Assembly: GCA_002687745.1 (NCBI GenBank)
Contig: NZBE01000023.1
Span: forward strand, 29,221 to 92,745
Source: Acidimicrobiaceae bacterium
GTDB lineage: Bacteria; Actinomycetota; Acidimicrobiia; Acidimicrobiales; MedAcidi-G1
DNA: 63,525 nucleotides
Direction of reading: 5' to 3'
Part shown: piece by piece, positions 17,023 to 26,182 of the stretch
Layout of the letters: each line of letters begins with the position of its first letter
How positions within the stretch are numbered: position 1 is the first letter of the stretch
The notes under the pieces: generated by a model
Databases searched by the model: none
What the model saw: only the letters and a program-made list of their open reading frames with translations
Told to the model about the DNA's origin: nothing
Position numbers and translations under genes: made by a program

Positions 17023-18051
17023 GTGACACAGGGGTCCACGGACTACGAGGCCCTCCTCCTGGTGGCCTTCGGAGGCCCCGAGGCGCCCGACCAGGTTGAG
17101 CCCTTCCTCGAGAGGGTCACCGCCGGTCGCCGCATTCCAGCCGAGAGGCTCGCCGAGGTCGCCGACCGGTACGCCCGAGTTGGTGGTGTTTCTCCTATCA
17201 ACGGCCGCCTGAGGAACCTCGTCGACTCGGTCGAGGTTGAACTCCGGGCAGCCGGGTCAGGGCTTCCGGTCTACTGGGGCAACCGCAACGCTCCGCCGCT
17301 ACTGACCGACACCTTGGCAGAAATGAGCAACAACGGCGTCAGGCGTGCGCTGGCCTGGATCGCCTCCCCCTACAGTTCCCACTCCACCTGCCGGCGCTAC
17401 CGCGATGACATCGAGACAGCGTGTTCCGAGATCGGCCCCAGCGCACCTCAGGTAGACGTGATTCGCCCGCACCACGACCACCCGGGCCTGATCCAGCCGG
17501 CAGCAGACCGCCTGGTCGAGGCACTCAGATCGCTACCTGCCGACGACGCAACGGTCCTGTTCAGCGCCCACAGCCTCCCGGCGGATCTGGCAGCAACGTG
17601 CGACTACGAGGCCCAGGTGGACGAGACGGCCGGCCTGGTCGCCGAACGGGCAGGGCTGACCGACCACCAGCGGTGGGAGGTCGTCTGGCAGTCGCGCAGC
17701 GGACACCCCGGCGTCCCGTGGCTCGAACCCGACGTCAGCGACAGGGTTCAACAGTTGGGAGAGGCAGGGGTGCGGTCCGTAGCCGTATCGCCGGTCGGGT
17801 TTCCGGTCGAGAACTTCGAGGTGGTGTGGGACCTCGACATCGAAGCCGCAGAGCATGCAGCGCGGGCCGGAATGAACTTCGCCCGAGCCGAATGCATCGA
17901 CAACGACCCCCGATTCGTGGCAATGATCGGAGATCTGGCAGCCGAGCGGACCGACCCTGACCACACCGGGCCTGCAGCACTCGGACAGTCCGGTGTCAGA
18001 CCCCACGAGTGTCCGGCGGACTGCTGCCCCGGCCCTGCCAGCCCCGCCTGA
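17023..18051 (+). CDS. hemH: Ferrochelatase, probably coproporphyrin ferrochelatase type
   Basis: 342 residues from the GTG at 17023. It inserts ferrous iron into the porphyrin late in heme synthesis; in actinobacteria the substrate is usually coproporphyrin III (CpfC). Visible: ALLLVAFGGPEAPDQVEPFL at the N-terminus, GGVSPINGRLRNLVD, and the distal SPYSSHSTCRRY. Later come FSAHSLPADLA with the conserved His, WQSRSGHPGVPWLEPDV, and VSPVGFPVENFEVVWDLDIEA with the catalytic-region Glu. The C-terminus ends in ECPADCC, which with an internal Cys could hold the [2Fe-2S] cluster known in actinobacterial enzymes. Co-transcription with the crotonase is likely. Confidence 0.93.
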   Translation: MTQGSTDYEALLLVAFGGPEAPDQVEPFLERVTAGRRIPAERLAEVADRYARVGGVSPINGRLRNLVDSVEVELRAAGSGLPVYWGNRNAPPLLTDTLAEMSNNGVRRALAWIASPYSSHSTCRRYRDDIETACSEIGPSAPQVDVIRPHHDHPGLIQPAADRLVEALRSLPADDATVLFSAHSLPADLAATCDYEAQVDETAGLVAERAGLTDHQRWEVVWQSRSGHPGVPWLEPDVSDRVQQLGEAGVRSVAVSPVGFPVENFEVVWDLDIEAAEHAARAGMNFARAECIDNDPRFVAMIGDLAAERTDPDHTGPAALGQSGVRPHECPADCCPGPASPA

Positions 18052-18103
18052 CAGCCCACAGGGTCCACGACCGGTGAAACCGGGGTGGGTACCGTTGATG
18101 GCG

Positions 18104-18421
18104 ATGAACCACGCCCGAATCGCCGCCGAGGCACTCCGTTTCAGGCTCGGCACGCTGTCCGAGCCCAGCGGCAACGGCAACCCCCCGGTCGACACCAGCG
18201 AGGCGGGTGAAATCCTCGCTGCCTGCGGAGATCCGGGCGTCGACTCGGCCCTTCGAATGCTGGGCGACACCTGGCGGGCGGCAGGCCTTGAACCAACCAC
18301 GATCGACCGGCCCTGGACCGCCGGCGACACGGCCCGTCTGCGCACCGTGGGTGGCGTGAAGTTGCTCGACCCCCTCGACCAGCTCGTGACCGGCGTGTCC
18401 CGCTGCCGCAATCCACGCTGA
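18104..18421 (+). CDS. Small protein of unknown function
   Basis: 105 residues if it starts at the ATG at 18104; an ATG at 18098 adds two codons. TACCGT (18090-18095) lies 8 nt before the later ATG, close to the leaderless pattern seen in neighbours. The sequence starts MNHARIAAEALRFRLGTLSEP and continues with EAGEILAACGDPGVDSALRML and TARLRTVGGVKLLDPLDQLV. It is soluble, with Cys only at one internal and one C-terminal position. No family is recognised. It lies 52 nt after ferrochelatase. Confidence 0.5.
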   Translation: MNHARIAAEALRFRLGTLSEPSGNGNPPVDTSEAGEILAACGDPGVDSALRMLGDTWRAAGLEPTTIDRPWTAGDTARLRTVGGVKLLDPLDQLVTGVSRCRNPR

Positions 18422-18578
18422 CCCTCCCGAGCCTGTCACATGCGATAGGCATGATCATGTGAGCAGGGTCGGACGGGCCACCGCGTCGGACCCCCGGCCA
18501 CCGGCCGAGGCCAGATGACCACACCACCCCCGCTGTAGAACCCGGAACAGGACCACGATCCGGAGGAGAACCAGGACA

Positions 18579-20996
18579 ATGGGCAGACAACAACAACTCC
18601 TACCCGAAGAACCGGCCTTCGCCCGAGAGATCGTCGACGTGCCGGTCGACGAGGAACTTAAGGAGTCCTTTCTCGCCTACTCCCTCTCGGTAATCACGTC
18701 ACGGGCCATACCCGATGTCCGCGACGGCCTCAAGCCGGTCCAGCGACGGATCCTCTACGCCATGCTCAAGATGGGCATCCGTCCCGACACCCCCCACCGC
18801 AAGAGTGCGCGTGTGGTCGGCGACACCATGGGCCGCTACCACCCACACGGCGATGCCGCCATCTACGACGCCCTTGTCCGAATGGGCCAGGGCTTCGCCC
18901 GTGGCATCACCATGGTCGACCCCCAGGGCAACTTCGGGTCCCTAGACGATCCACCGGCGGCACCCCGCTACACCGAATGTCGCCTCACCGAGGCGGCCAT
19001 GGCCATGGTCAGCGAACTCGACGAGGGCACGGTCGACTTCCGACCCACCTACGACGGCGAATCAGAGGAACCCGTCGCCCTGCCGGCCCTGCTCCCCGGC
19101 CTGCTGTTGAACGGCACCACCGGAATCGCCGTCGGAATGGCAACCAACATGGCCCCGCACAACCTGGCCGAGATCCATGCGGCTGTCTCGCTGGTGATGA
19201 AGAAGCGCCGGCCGAAGCCGACCATCGACGAACTGTTGAAGGTCCTGCCCGGACCCGACTTCCCCAGCGGCGGCATCGTCATCGACGACGGCATCCTCGA
19301 GGCGTACGAGACCGGCAGGGGAACCATCCGGGTACGAGCCCGGGCACACGTGGAACAGGCCGGCCGCGGCAAACAGGCAGTCGTCGTCACCGAACTCCCG
19401 TATCAGGTCGGCCCCGAACGGGTCATCGCCAAGCTGAAGGAACTCGTCGAAACCGACAAGGTTCAGGGAATCTCCGACTTCAAGAACCTCTCCGACCGAT
19501 CAACGGGCCTGCGCGTCCAGATAACCGTCAAGTCGGGGTACAACCCGCAGGCGGTGCTGGGAGAGCTCTACAGGTTCACACCCCTCGAGGAGACCTTCGG
19601 TGTCAACAACGTGGTGCTCGTCGACGGCGAACCCCGCACGCTCGGCATCTACGACCTCTGCAACGAGTACATCGGGCACCGGCTCTCGGTAATCGTCCGG
19701 CGCACGAAGCACCGGATAGCCAAGGCCGAGGACAGGCTCCACATTGTGGCAGGCCTGCTCACAGCACTCGATTCCATTGACGAGGTCGTCGCAGTCATCC
19801 GGGGTTCCGAGGACACCGCCGCCGCCCGCACACAGTTGATCAAGCGGTTCAAACTGAGCCGCATCCAGACCGATCACATCCTCGACATGCCCCTCAAGCG
19901 GCTCACTGCACTCGAGACCAGACGCCTCGCAGACGAACGAGACCACCTCACCGCCGACATCGCGGCCCTGAAGAAGCTGCTGGGCTCCGAGCAACGACGC
20001 CGCACCCTGGTGCTCACCGAGTTGGCCGGGGCCGTCGAGCAGTTCGGACGGCCCCGCCTCACCGAGATCACCCATCCCGACGACCTCCCTGTCTTCGAGG
20101 CCAACGAGGTCGCCGACGACATCGCCGACGAGGCCTGTGTCGTCACCCTCACCACCTCGGGCCAGATCGGCCGCCTTCCGGTCGACGGAGCACGCAGGGC
20201 CACCCCGGGGCGCCACGACGTCCTCGTCGCCTCAATCATCACCCGGACGACCGCCAAGGTCACCGCCGTCACCTCTGAGGGACGTGCCCTCCAGGTCCTC
20301 GCAGCCGAACTTGCCGACGGAGGCGGCCGCGCCCGGGGCGGCTCGGCGGCTCAGGTCTTCGGCACGAACCGAGGCGAGTCCATCCTGACGATCGTGTCCG
20401 ACGGCGCCGAGCCCCTGATTCTGGTCAGTGCCGGAGGCGTGGCAAAACGCCTCCCCCTCGACGAGGTCGCCGGAACCACAACCGGAAAGCAGCTGATAAA
20501 GCTCAAGCAGGACGACCGCCTGGCTGCCGCGTTCTGTTCCCCACCCGAGGTCGACATGGTCATGGTGGCCTCCGACGCACAGGTACTGCGCACGCCGATA
20601 GATGCCATCAGCATCCAGGGCCGCGGGGCAGCCGGGGTAGCCGGAATGAAACTACGGGCCGACGCAACCGTCGTCGGTGCAGCGGCGACTATCGGCGACG
20701 AGGCCCTGATCACCGTCACGAGTGACACCTGCGCAAAGGCCACCCCAATGGGAGAACTCGACTCCCGCGGCCGCGGAGGTGTCGGGGTGAGGGTCACCAA
20801 GCTCTCCGACGGCGCCTCGGTGACGCTCATGGAGGTCGGAGAACCTCTGGGCCTCCTGGCTGTAATGGCCTCCGACGAGGATCCATCCAAGATCGACCCC
20901 ACCCCGGTGCCGCTCATCCTCGAGCCGGGTCGACGTGACCTCGTGAGCACCTCAACCGAGCGCCAGGTGCTGGCCCTCGGACCGGCGAGGTGGTGA
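18579..20996 (+). CDS. parC: Type II topoisomerase subunit A, topoisomerase IV-like
   Basis: 805 residues, preceded by GGAGGAGAACCAGGACA. It is the DNA cleavage and rejoining subunit. Visible: SVITSRAIPDVRDGLKPVQR, the helix-turn-helix region HRKSARVVGDTMGRYHPHGD, and the catalytic Tyr in DDPPAAPRYTECRL near residue 130. Next come the tower and coiled coil up to about residue 500, then a C-terminal domain of six beta blades. The canonical GyrA box (Q-RGG-G) is absent; the matching place reads GGRARGGSA. This favours topoisomerase IV (decatenation) over gyrase. The stop overlaps the start of the B subunit by 7 nt, so the two are translationally coupled. Confidence 0.85.
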   Translation: MGRQQQLLPEEPAFAREIVDVPVDEELKESFLAYSLSVITSRAIPDVRDGLKPVQRRILYAMLKMGIRPDTPHRKSARVVGDTMGRYHPHGDAAIYDALVRMGQGFARGITMVDPQGNFGSLDDPPAAPRYTECRLTEAAMAMVSELDEGTVDFRPTYDGESEEPVALPALLPGLLLNGTTGIAVGMATNMAPHNLAEIHAAVSLVMKKRRPKPTIDELLKVLPGPDFPSGGIVIDDGILEAYETGRGTIRVRARAHVEQAGRGKQAVVVTELPYQVGPERVIAKLKELVETDKVQGISDFKNLSDRSTGLRVQITVKSGYNPQAVLGELYRFTPLEETFGVNNVVLVDGEPRTLGIYDLCNEYIGHRLSVIVRRTKHRIAKAEDRLHIVAGLLTALDSIDEVVAVIRGSEDTAAARTQLIKRFKLSRIQTDHILDMPLKRLTALETRRLADERDHLTADIAALKKLLGSEQRRRTLVLTELAGAVEQFGRPRLTEITHPDDLPVFEANEVADDIADEACVVTLTTSGQIGRLPVDGARRATPGRHDVLVASIITRTTAKVTAVTSEGRALQVLAAELADGGGRARGGSAAQVFGTNRGESILTIVSDGAEPLILVSAGGVAKRLPLDEVAGTTTGKQLIKLKQDDRLAAAFCSPPEVDMVMVASDAQVLRTPIDAISIQGRGAAGVAGMKLRADATVVGAAATIGDEALITVTSDTCAKATPMGELDSRGRGGVGVRVTKLSDGASVTLMEVGEPLGLLAVMASDEDPSKIDPTPVPLILEPGRRDLVSTSTERQVLALGPARW

Positions 20997-23113
20997 AGGT
21001 GGCGGCAAAGACCACCGCACCCAGACCAAAACGGACGTCTGGGGCCGACAAGCCCAAGAAGAAGACCGACGACGCCAACGGCTCCGGCAACGGATACGAC
21101 GCGGACGCCATCAAGACCCTCGAGGGGCTCGAAGCCGTGCGGAAACGGCCCGGCATGTACATCGGCGGAACCGGCAGCCCCGGTCTCATGCACCTTGTCT
21201 GGGAACTCCTCGACAACGCCGTCGACGAGGCAGCTGCCGGATTTGCCACCCGAATCGACATCACCCTCCACCGAGACCGCTCCGTCGAGGTCGCCGACAA
21301 CGGACGCGGCATTCCCATCGACCTCCACGCAAAGCGCAAGGTCTCAGCCCTCGAGGTGGTGCTTACCGAACTGCATGCCGGTGGCAAGTTCGGCGGAAGC
21401 GCCTACGGAGCCTCGGGCGGCCTGCACGGTGTCGGGGCATCGGTCGTCAACGCCCTGTCCTCCAAGCTCGTCGCCCAGGTCGACCGCGACGGCCACACCC
21501 ATGAACTCGCCTTCAGGAACAGGGTCGCCGGGCAGTTCAGCGGCTCCTCGTTCAAGGCCGGCCACCAACTCGCCAGAGTGAAACGGACGGCGAAGACCAA
21601 GTCCGGAACCCGTATCCGCTTCTGGCACGACCCTGAAGTGTTTGACGCCGATGCCGCCATCGACGCCGACCTGATACGCGAGCGGGTCATCCAGGCCTGC
21701 TTCCTCGTGCCCGGCGTCAAGGTCCGCATCACCGACAAGCGGGCCGGAGGCGGGGAGCCGTTCGAGTTCGTCTCACGTGGTGGCCTCACCGACCTCGTAG
21801 ACCACAACTCATCTGGCGCCAACACCTCCGAGATCATCACCCTCTCTGGAATCGACACCTTCACAGAGCGTGTCCCCGTTGACGGAAAGATGAGCGACGT
21901 CGAACGCGAATGCACCGTGGAGGTAGCCGTCAGGTGGGTAGCGGGATTCGACACAAGCCTGCAGTCCTTTGTGAACACCATCCCCACCAGCCAGGGCGGC
22001 ACCCACGTTGCCGGCTTCGAGCGGGCGGCCACGCGGGCGGTGAACGACATCCTCCTGAAGGACACCCGCAAGCTGGCAAGGCTGGCAAAGGACAACAAGC
22101 ACAGGGCCACCAAGGACGACATCCAGGAGGGCATGGTCGCAGCAATAAAGGTCACCGTCGCCGAACCCCAGTTCAGGGGACAGACCAAGCAGGAGTTGGG
22201 TACGCCGGCCGTCGAGAAGATCGTCTACGACATCGTCAAGCAGGGCTTCGCCGACTGGTTCGGCGGCGGAGGTCCCAAGACCCACATCAACGCAGTCCGC
22301 GACAAGCTCGCCAACGCCGTAATCAACAGGGTCAGTTCAAAGCAACTGCTCGAAACCAAGCGCCGTGCCGCCAACATGGGCTCGACCGGCATGCCCGACA
22401 AGCTTGCCGACTGCCGTGAACACGGACCCGACTCCGAGTTGATAATCGTCGAGGGCGACTCGGCAGCGGGGCCTGCCAAGGCCGGACGCGACGCCCGATT
22501 CATGGCAATCCTGCCGCTGCGCGGCAAGGTGGTCAACGCCGGCAAGGCCACCCTCAAACAGGTCCTCGACAACTCCGAGGCACAGGCGCTCTTTACCGCA
22601 GTCGGCGCCGGCGCCGGCAAGGAGTTCAACATCGATGATTCCCGCTACGGACGAATCATCATCCTCTGCGATGCCGACGTCGACGGCAGCCACATCCGCT
22701 GTCTCCTGTTGACCCTCATCCACGAGTTCATGAAACCCCTCCTCGATGAGGGCCGCGTCTTTGCCGCTCAGCCACCCCTGTTCACCTGCAGGGTCGGCGA
22801 CACCATCCACCGGGCGTTCAGCGATGAGGAGCGCGATGCCATCACAGCCGAGCTGACCAGAGGGAAACGCAAGGCCGAGAGCCTTGTGTGGCAGAGGTTC
22901 AAGGGGCTCGGCGAAATGAACATCGACGAGCTTGCCGAGTGTGCCCTCGATCCGGACACCCGAATCCTCAAGCGCCTCACCATCGACGACGCCAAGGCAG
23001 CCAAGCGAACGGCATCGCTGTTCGAGACCCTCATGGGGTCCGATGTGGCAAGGCGTCGTGACTACCTGGTGGCCAACAGTTCCCTTCTCGACCCCGACGC
23101 CCTCGACATATGA
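20990..23113 (+). CDS. parE: Type II topoisomerase subunit B, topoisomerase IV-like
   Basis: 707 residues from a GTG that overlaps the end of the A subunit. It is the ATPase subunit. A Lys-rich leader of about 35 residues precedes the GHKL domain: LEGLEAVRKRPGMYIGG, ELLDNAVDEA, VADNGRGIP, and the lid region GGLHGVGASVVNALS. The transducer domain follows. The Toprim domain has LIIVEGDSAAGPAKAGRD and ILCDADVDGSHIR with the metal-binding acids, and the C-terminus has FKGLGEMN. The length fits a ParE/GyrB without the extra 170-residue insert of proteobacterial GyrB. Confidence 0.87.
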   Translation: MVKVAAKTTAPRPKRTSGADKPKKKTDDANGSGNGYDADAIKTLEGLEAVRKRPGMYIGGTGSPGLMHLVWELLDNAVDEAAAGFATRIDITLHRDRSVEVADNGRGIPIDLHAKRKVSALEVVLTELHAGGKFGGSAYGASGGLHGVGASVVNALSSKLVAQVDRDGHTHELAFRNRVAGQFSGSSFKAGHQLARVKRTAKTKSGTRIRFWHDPEVFDADAAIDADLIRERVIQACFLVPGVKVRITDKRAGGGEPFEFVSRGGLTDLVDHNSSGANTSEIITLSGIDTFTERVPVDGKMSDVERECTVEVAVRWVAGFDTSLQSFVNTIPTSQGGTHVAGFERAATRAVNDILLKDTRKLARLAKDNKHRATKDDIQEGMVAAIKVTVAEPQFRGQTKQELGTPAVEKIVYDIVKQGFADWFGGGGPKTHINAVRDKLANAVINRVSSKQLLETKRRAANMGSTGMPDKLADCREHGPDSELIIVEGDSAAGPAKAGRDARFMAILPLRGKVVNAGKATLKQVLDNSEAQALFTAVGAGAGKEFNIDDSRYGRIIILCDADVDGSHIRCLLLTLIHEFMKPLLDEGRVFAAQPPLFTCRVGDTIHRAFSDEERDAITAELTRGKRKAESLVWQRFKGLGEMNIDELAECALDPDTRILKRLTIDDAKAAKRTASLFETLMGSDVARRRDYLVANSSLLDPDALDI

Positions 23114-23144
23114 GCCGAGCCGATACGAACACCTCGTCCCGGAC

Positions 23145-24002
23145 ATGACCGGGAAACACAGCGGCTCCCTTCCCGTAGCGTCCCTGCCGCGCTTCTTCTC
23201 ACCGTCGGCGGCTTCCACCTACGACAAGTGTCCACGCAGGTGGAAACACCGCTACGTCGACAAGCTCCCCGACCCACCCGGCGTGTCGGCGCTGGTCGGC
23301 ACGTTCTCCCACCGGGTGCTGGAGCTCCTCTGCGGAGAGAAACCCTCCCTCCGGACAGTCGACAGGGCACGTGAACTGGCCCGCCAGGTATGGCCCTCCA
23401 TCTCGGCCCACAGGGACTACCGGGCCCTGAACCTCGGGGCCGAGGCCGAACGGAAGTTCCGCTGGAGGTCGTGGAACGCAATCGAGGGGCTCTGGGGCCT
23501 CGAGGATCCGGCCCTTGTAGACGTCCGCTCCACCGAACAGAGCCTGACCTCCGAGGTCGCAGGTGTCCCCTTCCGGGGGATAGTTGACCGAATTGACAAC
23601 GTCAATGCCGGCCTGGCGATCACCGACTACAAGTCCGGGAAGGCGCCAGTGCCCAGCCGTCGCTCCAAGGCACTGTCACAGGTTCTCCTGTACGCGGCAG
23701 CGGTCGAGGCCGACACCGGTGAACGCCCAGTTCAGGTCCGGCTCCTCTATCTCGGCCAGGAGGCAGTCGAGGAAACGGTCACCGAAGAGGGCCTCAACGA
23801 GGCCACCGGTGGTCTGGCATCGTCGTGGGCGAGTCTGGAGACCGACTGCTCCTCTGGCCGATTCGAGGTTCGCCCGGGCCCACTGTGCGGCTGGTGCCCC
23901 TACGTCGAGATCTGCAGAGAGGGCAGGTCAGAGGTGGTCAGGCGCGTAGAGGCGGGCCGAATGCGAAAGGACGCTCCAGCCAGGGAGGCCCTGGGCATCT
24001 GA
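23145..24002 (+). CDS. RecB-family PD-(D/E)XK nuclease-like protein
   Basis: 285 residues. The start at 23145 follows parE by 31 nt. It matches the single-domain RecB-like family (PF12705 type): SPSAASTYDKCPRRWKHRYVD at the N-terminus holds the first Fe-S-type Cys, FRGIVDRIDNVNAGLAITDYKSGKAP holds the D-x(n)-D-x-K catalytic core, ALSQVLLYAAAV is the conserved QxxxY-like helix, and LCGWCPYVEICREG gives three more Cys. The four Cys (one N-terminal, three C-terminal) probably bind a [4Fe-4S] cluster, as in AddB and Cas4. The role is probably DNA end processing. No cas genes or helicase partner are nearby. Confidence 0.8.
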   Translation: MTGKHSGSLPVASLPRFFSPSAASTYDKCPRRWKHRYVDKLPDPPGVSALVGTFSHRVLELLCGEKPSLRTVDRARELARQVWPSISAHRDYRALNLGAEAERKFRWRSWNAIEGLWGLEDPALVDVRSTEQSLTSEVAGVPFRGIVDRIDNVNAGLAITDYKSGKAPVPSRRSKALSQVLLYAAAVEADTGERPVQVRLLYLGQEAVEETVTEEGLNEATGGLASSWASLETDCSSGRFEVRPGPLCGWCPYVEICREGRSEVVRRVEAGRMRKDAPAREALGI

Positions 24003-24018
24003 GCCCGGGGCTGTCGGA

Positions 24019-24381
24019 TCAGCGCCGAGTACGGCGGCGGCGTGCCAAGAGCAGCAGCACGAAGGCGATCACGGCCCCCAGAACGGCCAGGCGCTGCAAG
24101 CGGTCGGCGTTTTCGTCGGTCATCTCGACCTGTGGGGTGTCAAACGGCGGCCTGGCTTCGGCGCCTGACGGAGTTTCCCCACCGGCTGAGCCTCCGTCAA
24201 CCGTGACCTCACCATCGGATGGCATATTCCTGACCGCGTCCTCTGGCGGCTCGGGAACCACCGGCTCACCGGTGACCGGTTCGACCGGCTCCACGGGCAT
24301 CTGGCCGAGCAGGTCATCTATGGGGCTGTCGTCTGTTACCGAGGGGCGGGCCCGTCGGGCCTGTGGGTCGTATCCGGCCAT
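24019..24381 (-). CDS. Tail-anchored small membrane protein coupled to ParA
   Basis: 120 residues. Its ATG shares one base with the parA stop, so the pair is translationally coupled. The protein is acidic and Pro/Glu-rich for about 90 residues (SPIDDLLGQMPVEPVEPV, VVPEPPEDAVRNMPSDGE). It then has one hydrophobic helix near the end (LAVLGAVIAFVLLLLA) followed by RRRRTRR, so the bulk should face outside or inside depending on a positive-inside rule that favours the short basic tail in the cytoplasm. No family is recognised. Its position suggests it is the cargo or membrane anchor of the ParA. Confidence 0.65.
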   Translation of the reverse strand: MAGYDPQARRARPSVTDDSPIDDLLGQMPVEPVEPVTGEPVVPEPPEDAVRNMPSDGEVTVDGGSAGGETPSGAEARPPFDTPQVEMTDENADRLQRLAVLGAVIAFVLLLLARRRRTRR

Positions 24382-25205
24382 CAGGTCTCTCCTTGTAGTG
24401 GTGGATCTGGATGGCCTGAGCCATCGCTGTTGACATGCCCGAGCAGCAATCCGAGCAGCACATCGAACTCTGCTGCCGCCTCTGACGCACCGGGCCGCCT
24501 GCCGAGCGAATGAATCGGCCTCGACTGGGCGGAGGCCTCGGAAACTGCGGCCCTCAGGTGGATCGGAGGAAGGCACTTCCCCGGGTATGCGGCGTCCAGC
24601 TGTTCGTGCCAGTAGCGACCGTCGCGGGTGCGGCCGAGCCTGTTGATGGCGATGCCCGTGACCACGGGACCACCGTCGAAGCGGCGGCTCTGAATACGGC
24701 TGATTGTCTGGAGCATTCGTCCTACCCCGTCGACCGCCCATGCTCCCGGCTCGGTTACGACCATCACGGAGTCCACGGCGAAGAGGGCGTTGATCGTGAG
24801 GAGGCCGAGAGACGGCGGGCAGTCGACAAGGACCAGCGGCACCGAGCAGCCGCTCATGGCCAGGCTGAGCCGGTCCTGGGCACCGAGCGGGTCGGTCGCC
24901 AACTGTGGTTCACGGGCTGCGAGCGCAGGTGAGGAGGCGGCCACCAGGGGCCGCCGGCCGCTGTCATGGGGCCATGCGGTGGTCTCCATCACCGACTCGA
25001 TTCCACCGGGGCTGTCGTCGGCAAGCACCGAGTCGATGCTGCGGGTCGGCTCGAACACGCCGAGGCCTGTCGTGGCGTTTCCCTGTGGATCGACGTCTAC
25101 GACGAGGGTCTCGATGCCGCGGTGGGCGGCCGCCGAGGCCAGGCCCAGTACAACAGTGGTCTTGCCGACACCGCCCTTCTGGTTCACCACGGCAACTGAG
25201 GTCAC
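24381..25205 (-). CDS. ParA/MinD-type ATPase
   Basis: 274 residues from the GTG at 25205; TAGGTT lies exactly 6 nt upstream (leaderless). It is a Walker ATPase of the ParA/Soj family: the deviant Walker A VNQKGGVGKTT at residue 9, Walker A' LVVDVDPQGNATTGLG, and Walker B VPLVLVDCPPSLG. No N-terminal DNA-binding helix-turn-helix is present. The chromosomal parA is normally followed by parB near the origin; here no parB follows, only a coupled small membrane protein. An orphan ParA that positions a protein or membrane complex is therefore more likely than chromosome segregation. Confidence 0.85.
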   Translation of the reverse strand: MTSVAVVNQKGGVGKTTVVLGLASAAAHRGIETLVVDVDPQGNATTGLGVFEPTRSIDSVLADDSPGGIESVMETTAWPHDSGRRPLVAASSPALAAREPQLATDPLGAQDRLSLAMSGCSVPLVLVDCPPSLGLLTINALFAVDSVMVVTEPGAWAVDGVGRMLQTISRIQSRRFDGGPVVTGIAINRLGRTRDGRYWHEQLDAAYPGKCLPPIHLRAAVSEASAQSRPIHSLGRRPGASEAAAEFDVLLGLLLGHVNSDGSGHPDPPLQGET

Positions 25206-25273
25206 AGGAGAAACCTAACCCAACAGGTCCGGTCGGCCGGGTGCTCCACCGGGCCGGGCGGTACCTTGGGTCG

Positions 25274-26098
25274 GTGCCTGAGTTGCCCGAGGTGGAGACG
25301 GTGAGGCGTCAGTTGGAACCCCTCATCGTGGGAACCCGCATAATCGGCTGCCGTGCCCACCCGTCTCCGCGGTTCCGCGATGCGTCCCTGGCTACCGGTC
25401 ACGGGATTCACCAGGTCAACCGGCGCGGCAAGTACCTGCTGGTCGGCCTTCATCTGTCTACGGCAGCCGATTCCGCCTCCACGCGGGAACTGGTGGTCCA
25501 TCTGGGGATGACCGGCGGGGTCAGCGTCGTCGCATCACCCCCCGATGACCCCTACCTGCGTGCGTGCTGGTCCCTTGACGACGGCAGGTACATGACGTTC
25601 CGGGACATCCGGCGGTTCGGCCGTCTCGCTGTTGTCGAAACCGGCGAGTACTCCCCTCTCCCAACCCTGCACCGGCTGGGGCCCGAACCGTTTGACCCCT
25701 CGCTGGACGGTGCCGCATTCCACTCGGCGCTCAGAGCCAGCCGACGCCATGTGAAGACGAGCCTCCTGTCGCAGCGCCCGATCGCCGGGATGGGCAACAT
25801 CTACGCCGATGAGGCCCTGTGGAGGGCCCGAATCAGCCCGGCGGCACGCAGAGTTGGCCGCGAGCGGGCCGCTGTTCTGCTTGATTCGATCAGGGATGTG
25901 CTTGGCGAGGCACTCGCCAACAACGGCACGACCCTGCGGGACTACCGGACTCCGGATGGCGAATCGGGGCGCAACCAGGAACGCCTGGACTGCTACGGGC
26001 GGGGTGGCCAGCCGTGCAGAGCCTGTGGCACAGTGCTGACGACGCGCCAGTTGGACCAGCGGACCACGACATGGTGTCGCTCCTGTCAGGCCAGATGA
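25274..26098 (+). CDS. mutM: Formamidopyrimidine-DNA glycosylase (MutM/Fpg family)
   Basis: 274 residues from the GTG at 25274; TACCTT is 6 nt upstream (leaderless). It is a base-excision repair glycosylase/AP lyase for oxidised purines. The N-terminus PELPEVETVRR provides the catalytic Pro and Glu. RRGKYLLV carries the conserved Lys, RDIRRFGRL lies in the middle, and the helix-2-turn-helix SQRPIAGMGNIYADEALW is near residue 165. The C-terminal zinc finger is PCRACG and WCRSCQ. The conserved Arg in the finger loop is present. It diverges from parA across 68 bp. Confidence 0.93.
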   Translation: MPELPEVETVRRQLEPLIVGTRIIGCRAHPSPRFRDASLATGHGIHQVNRRGKYLLVGLHLSTAADSASTRELVVHLGMTGGVSVVASPPDDPYLRACWSLDDGRYMTFRDIRRFGRLAVVETGEYSPLPTLHRLGPEPFDPSLDGAAFHSALRASRRHVKTSLLSQRPIAGMGNIYADEALWRARISPAARRVGRERAAVLLDSIRDVLGEALANNGTTLRDYRTPDGESGRNQERLDCYGRGGQPCRACGTVLTTRQLDQRTTTWCRSCQAR

Positions 26099-26182
26099 GA
26101 CAGCCAGGGTGAGGCGGACCCGGGGTGGGGTCCGTCCCCGGGTGCACCTACCGACCACCGGGCACAACCTACGCTCCAGCCC

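Noticed and set aside
23145-24002. Possible cas4 gene
   Set aside because: The nuclease resembles Cas4/RecB single-domain proteins, but no cas genes or repeat array are nearby and it follows topoisomerase genes.
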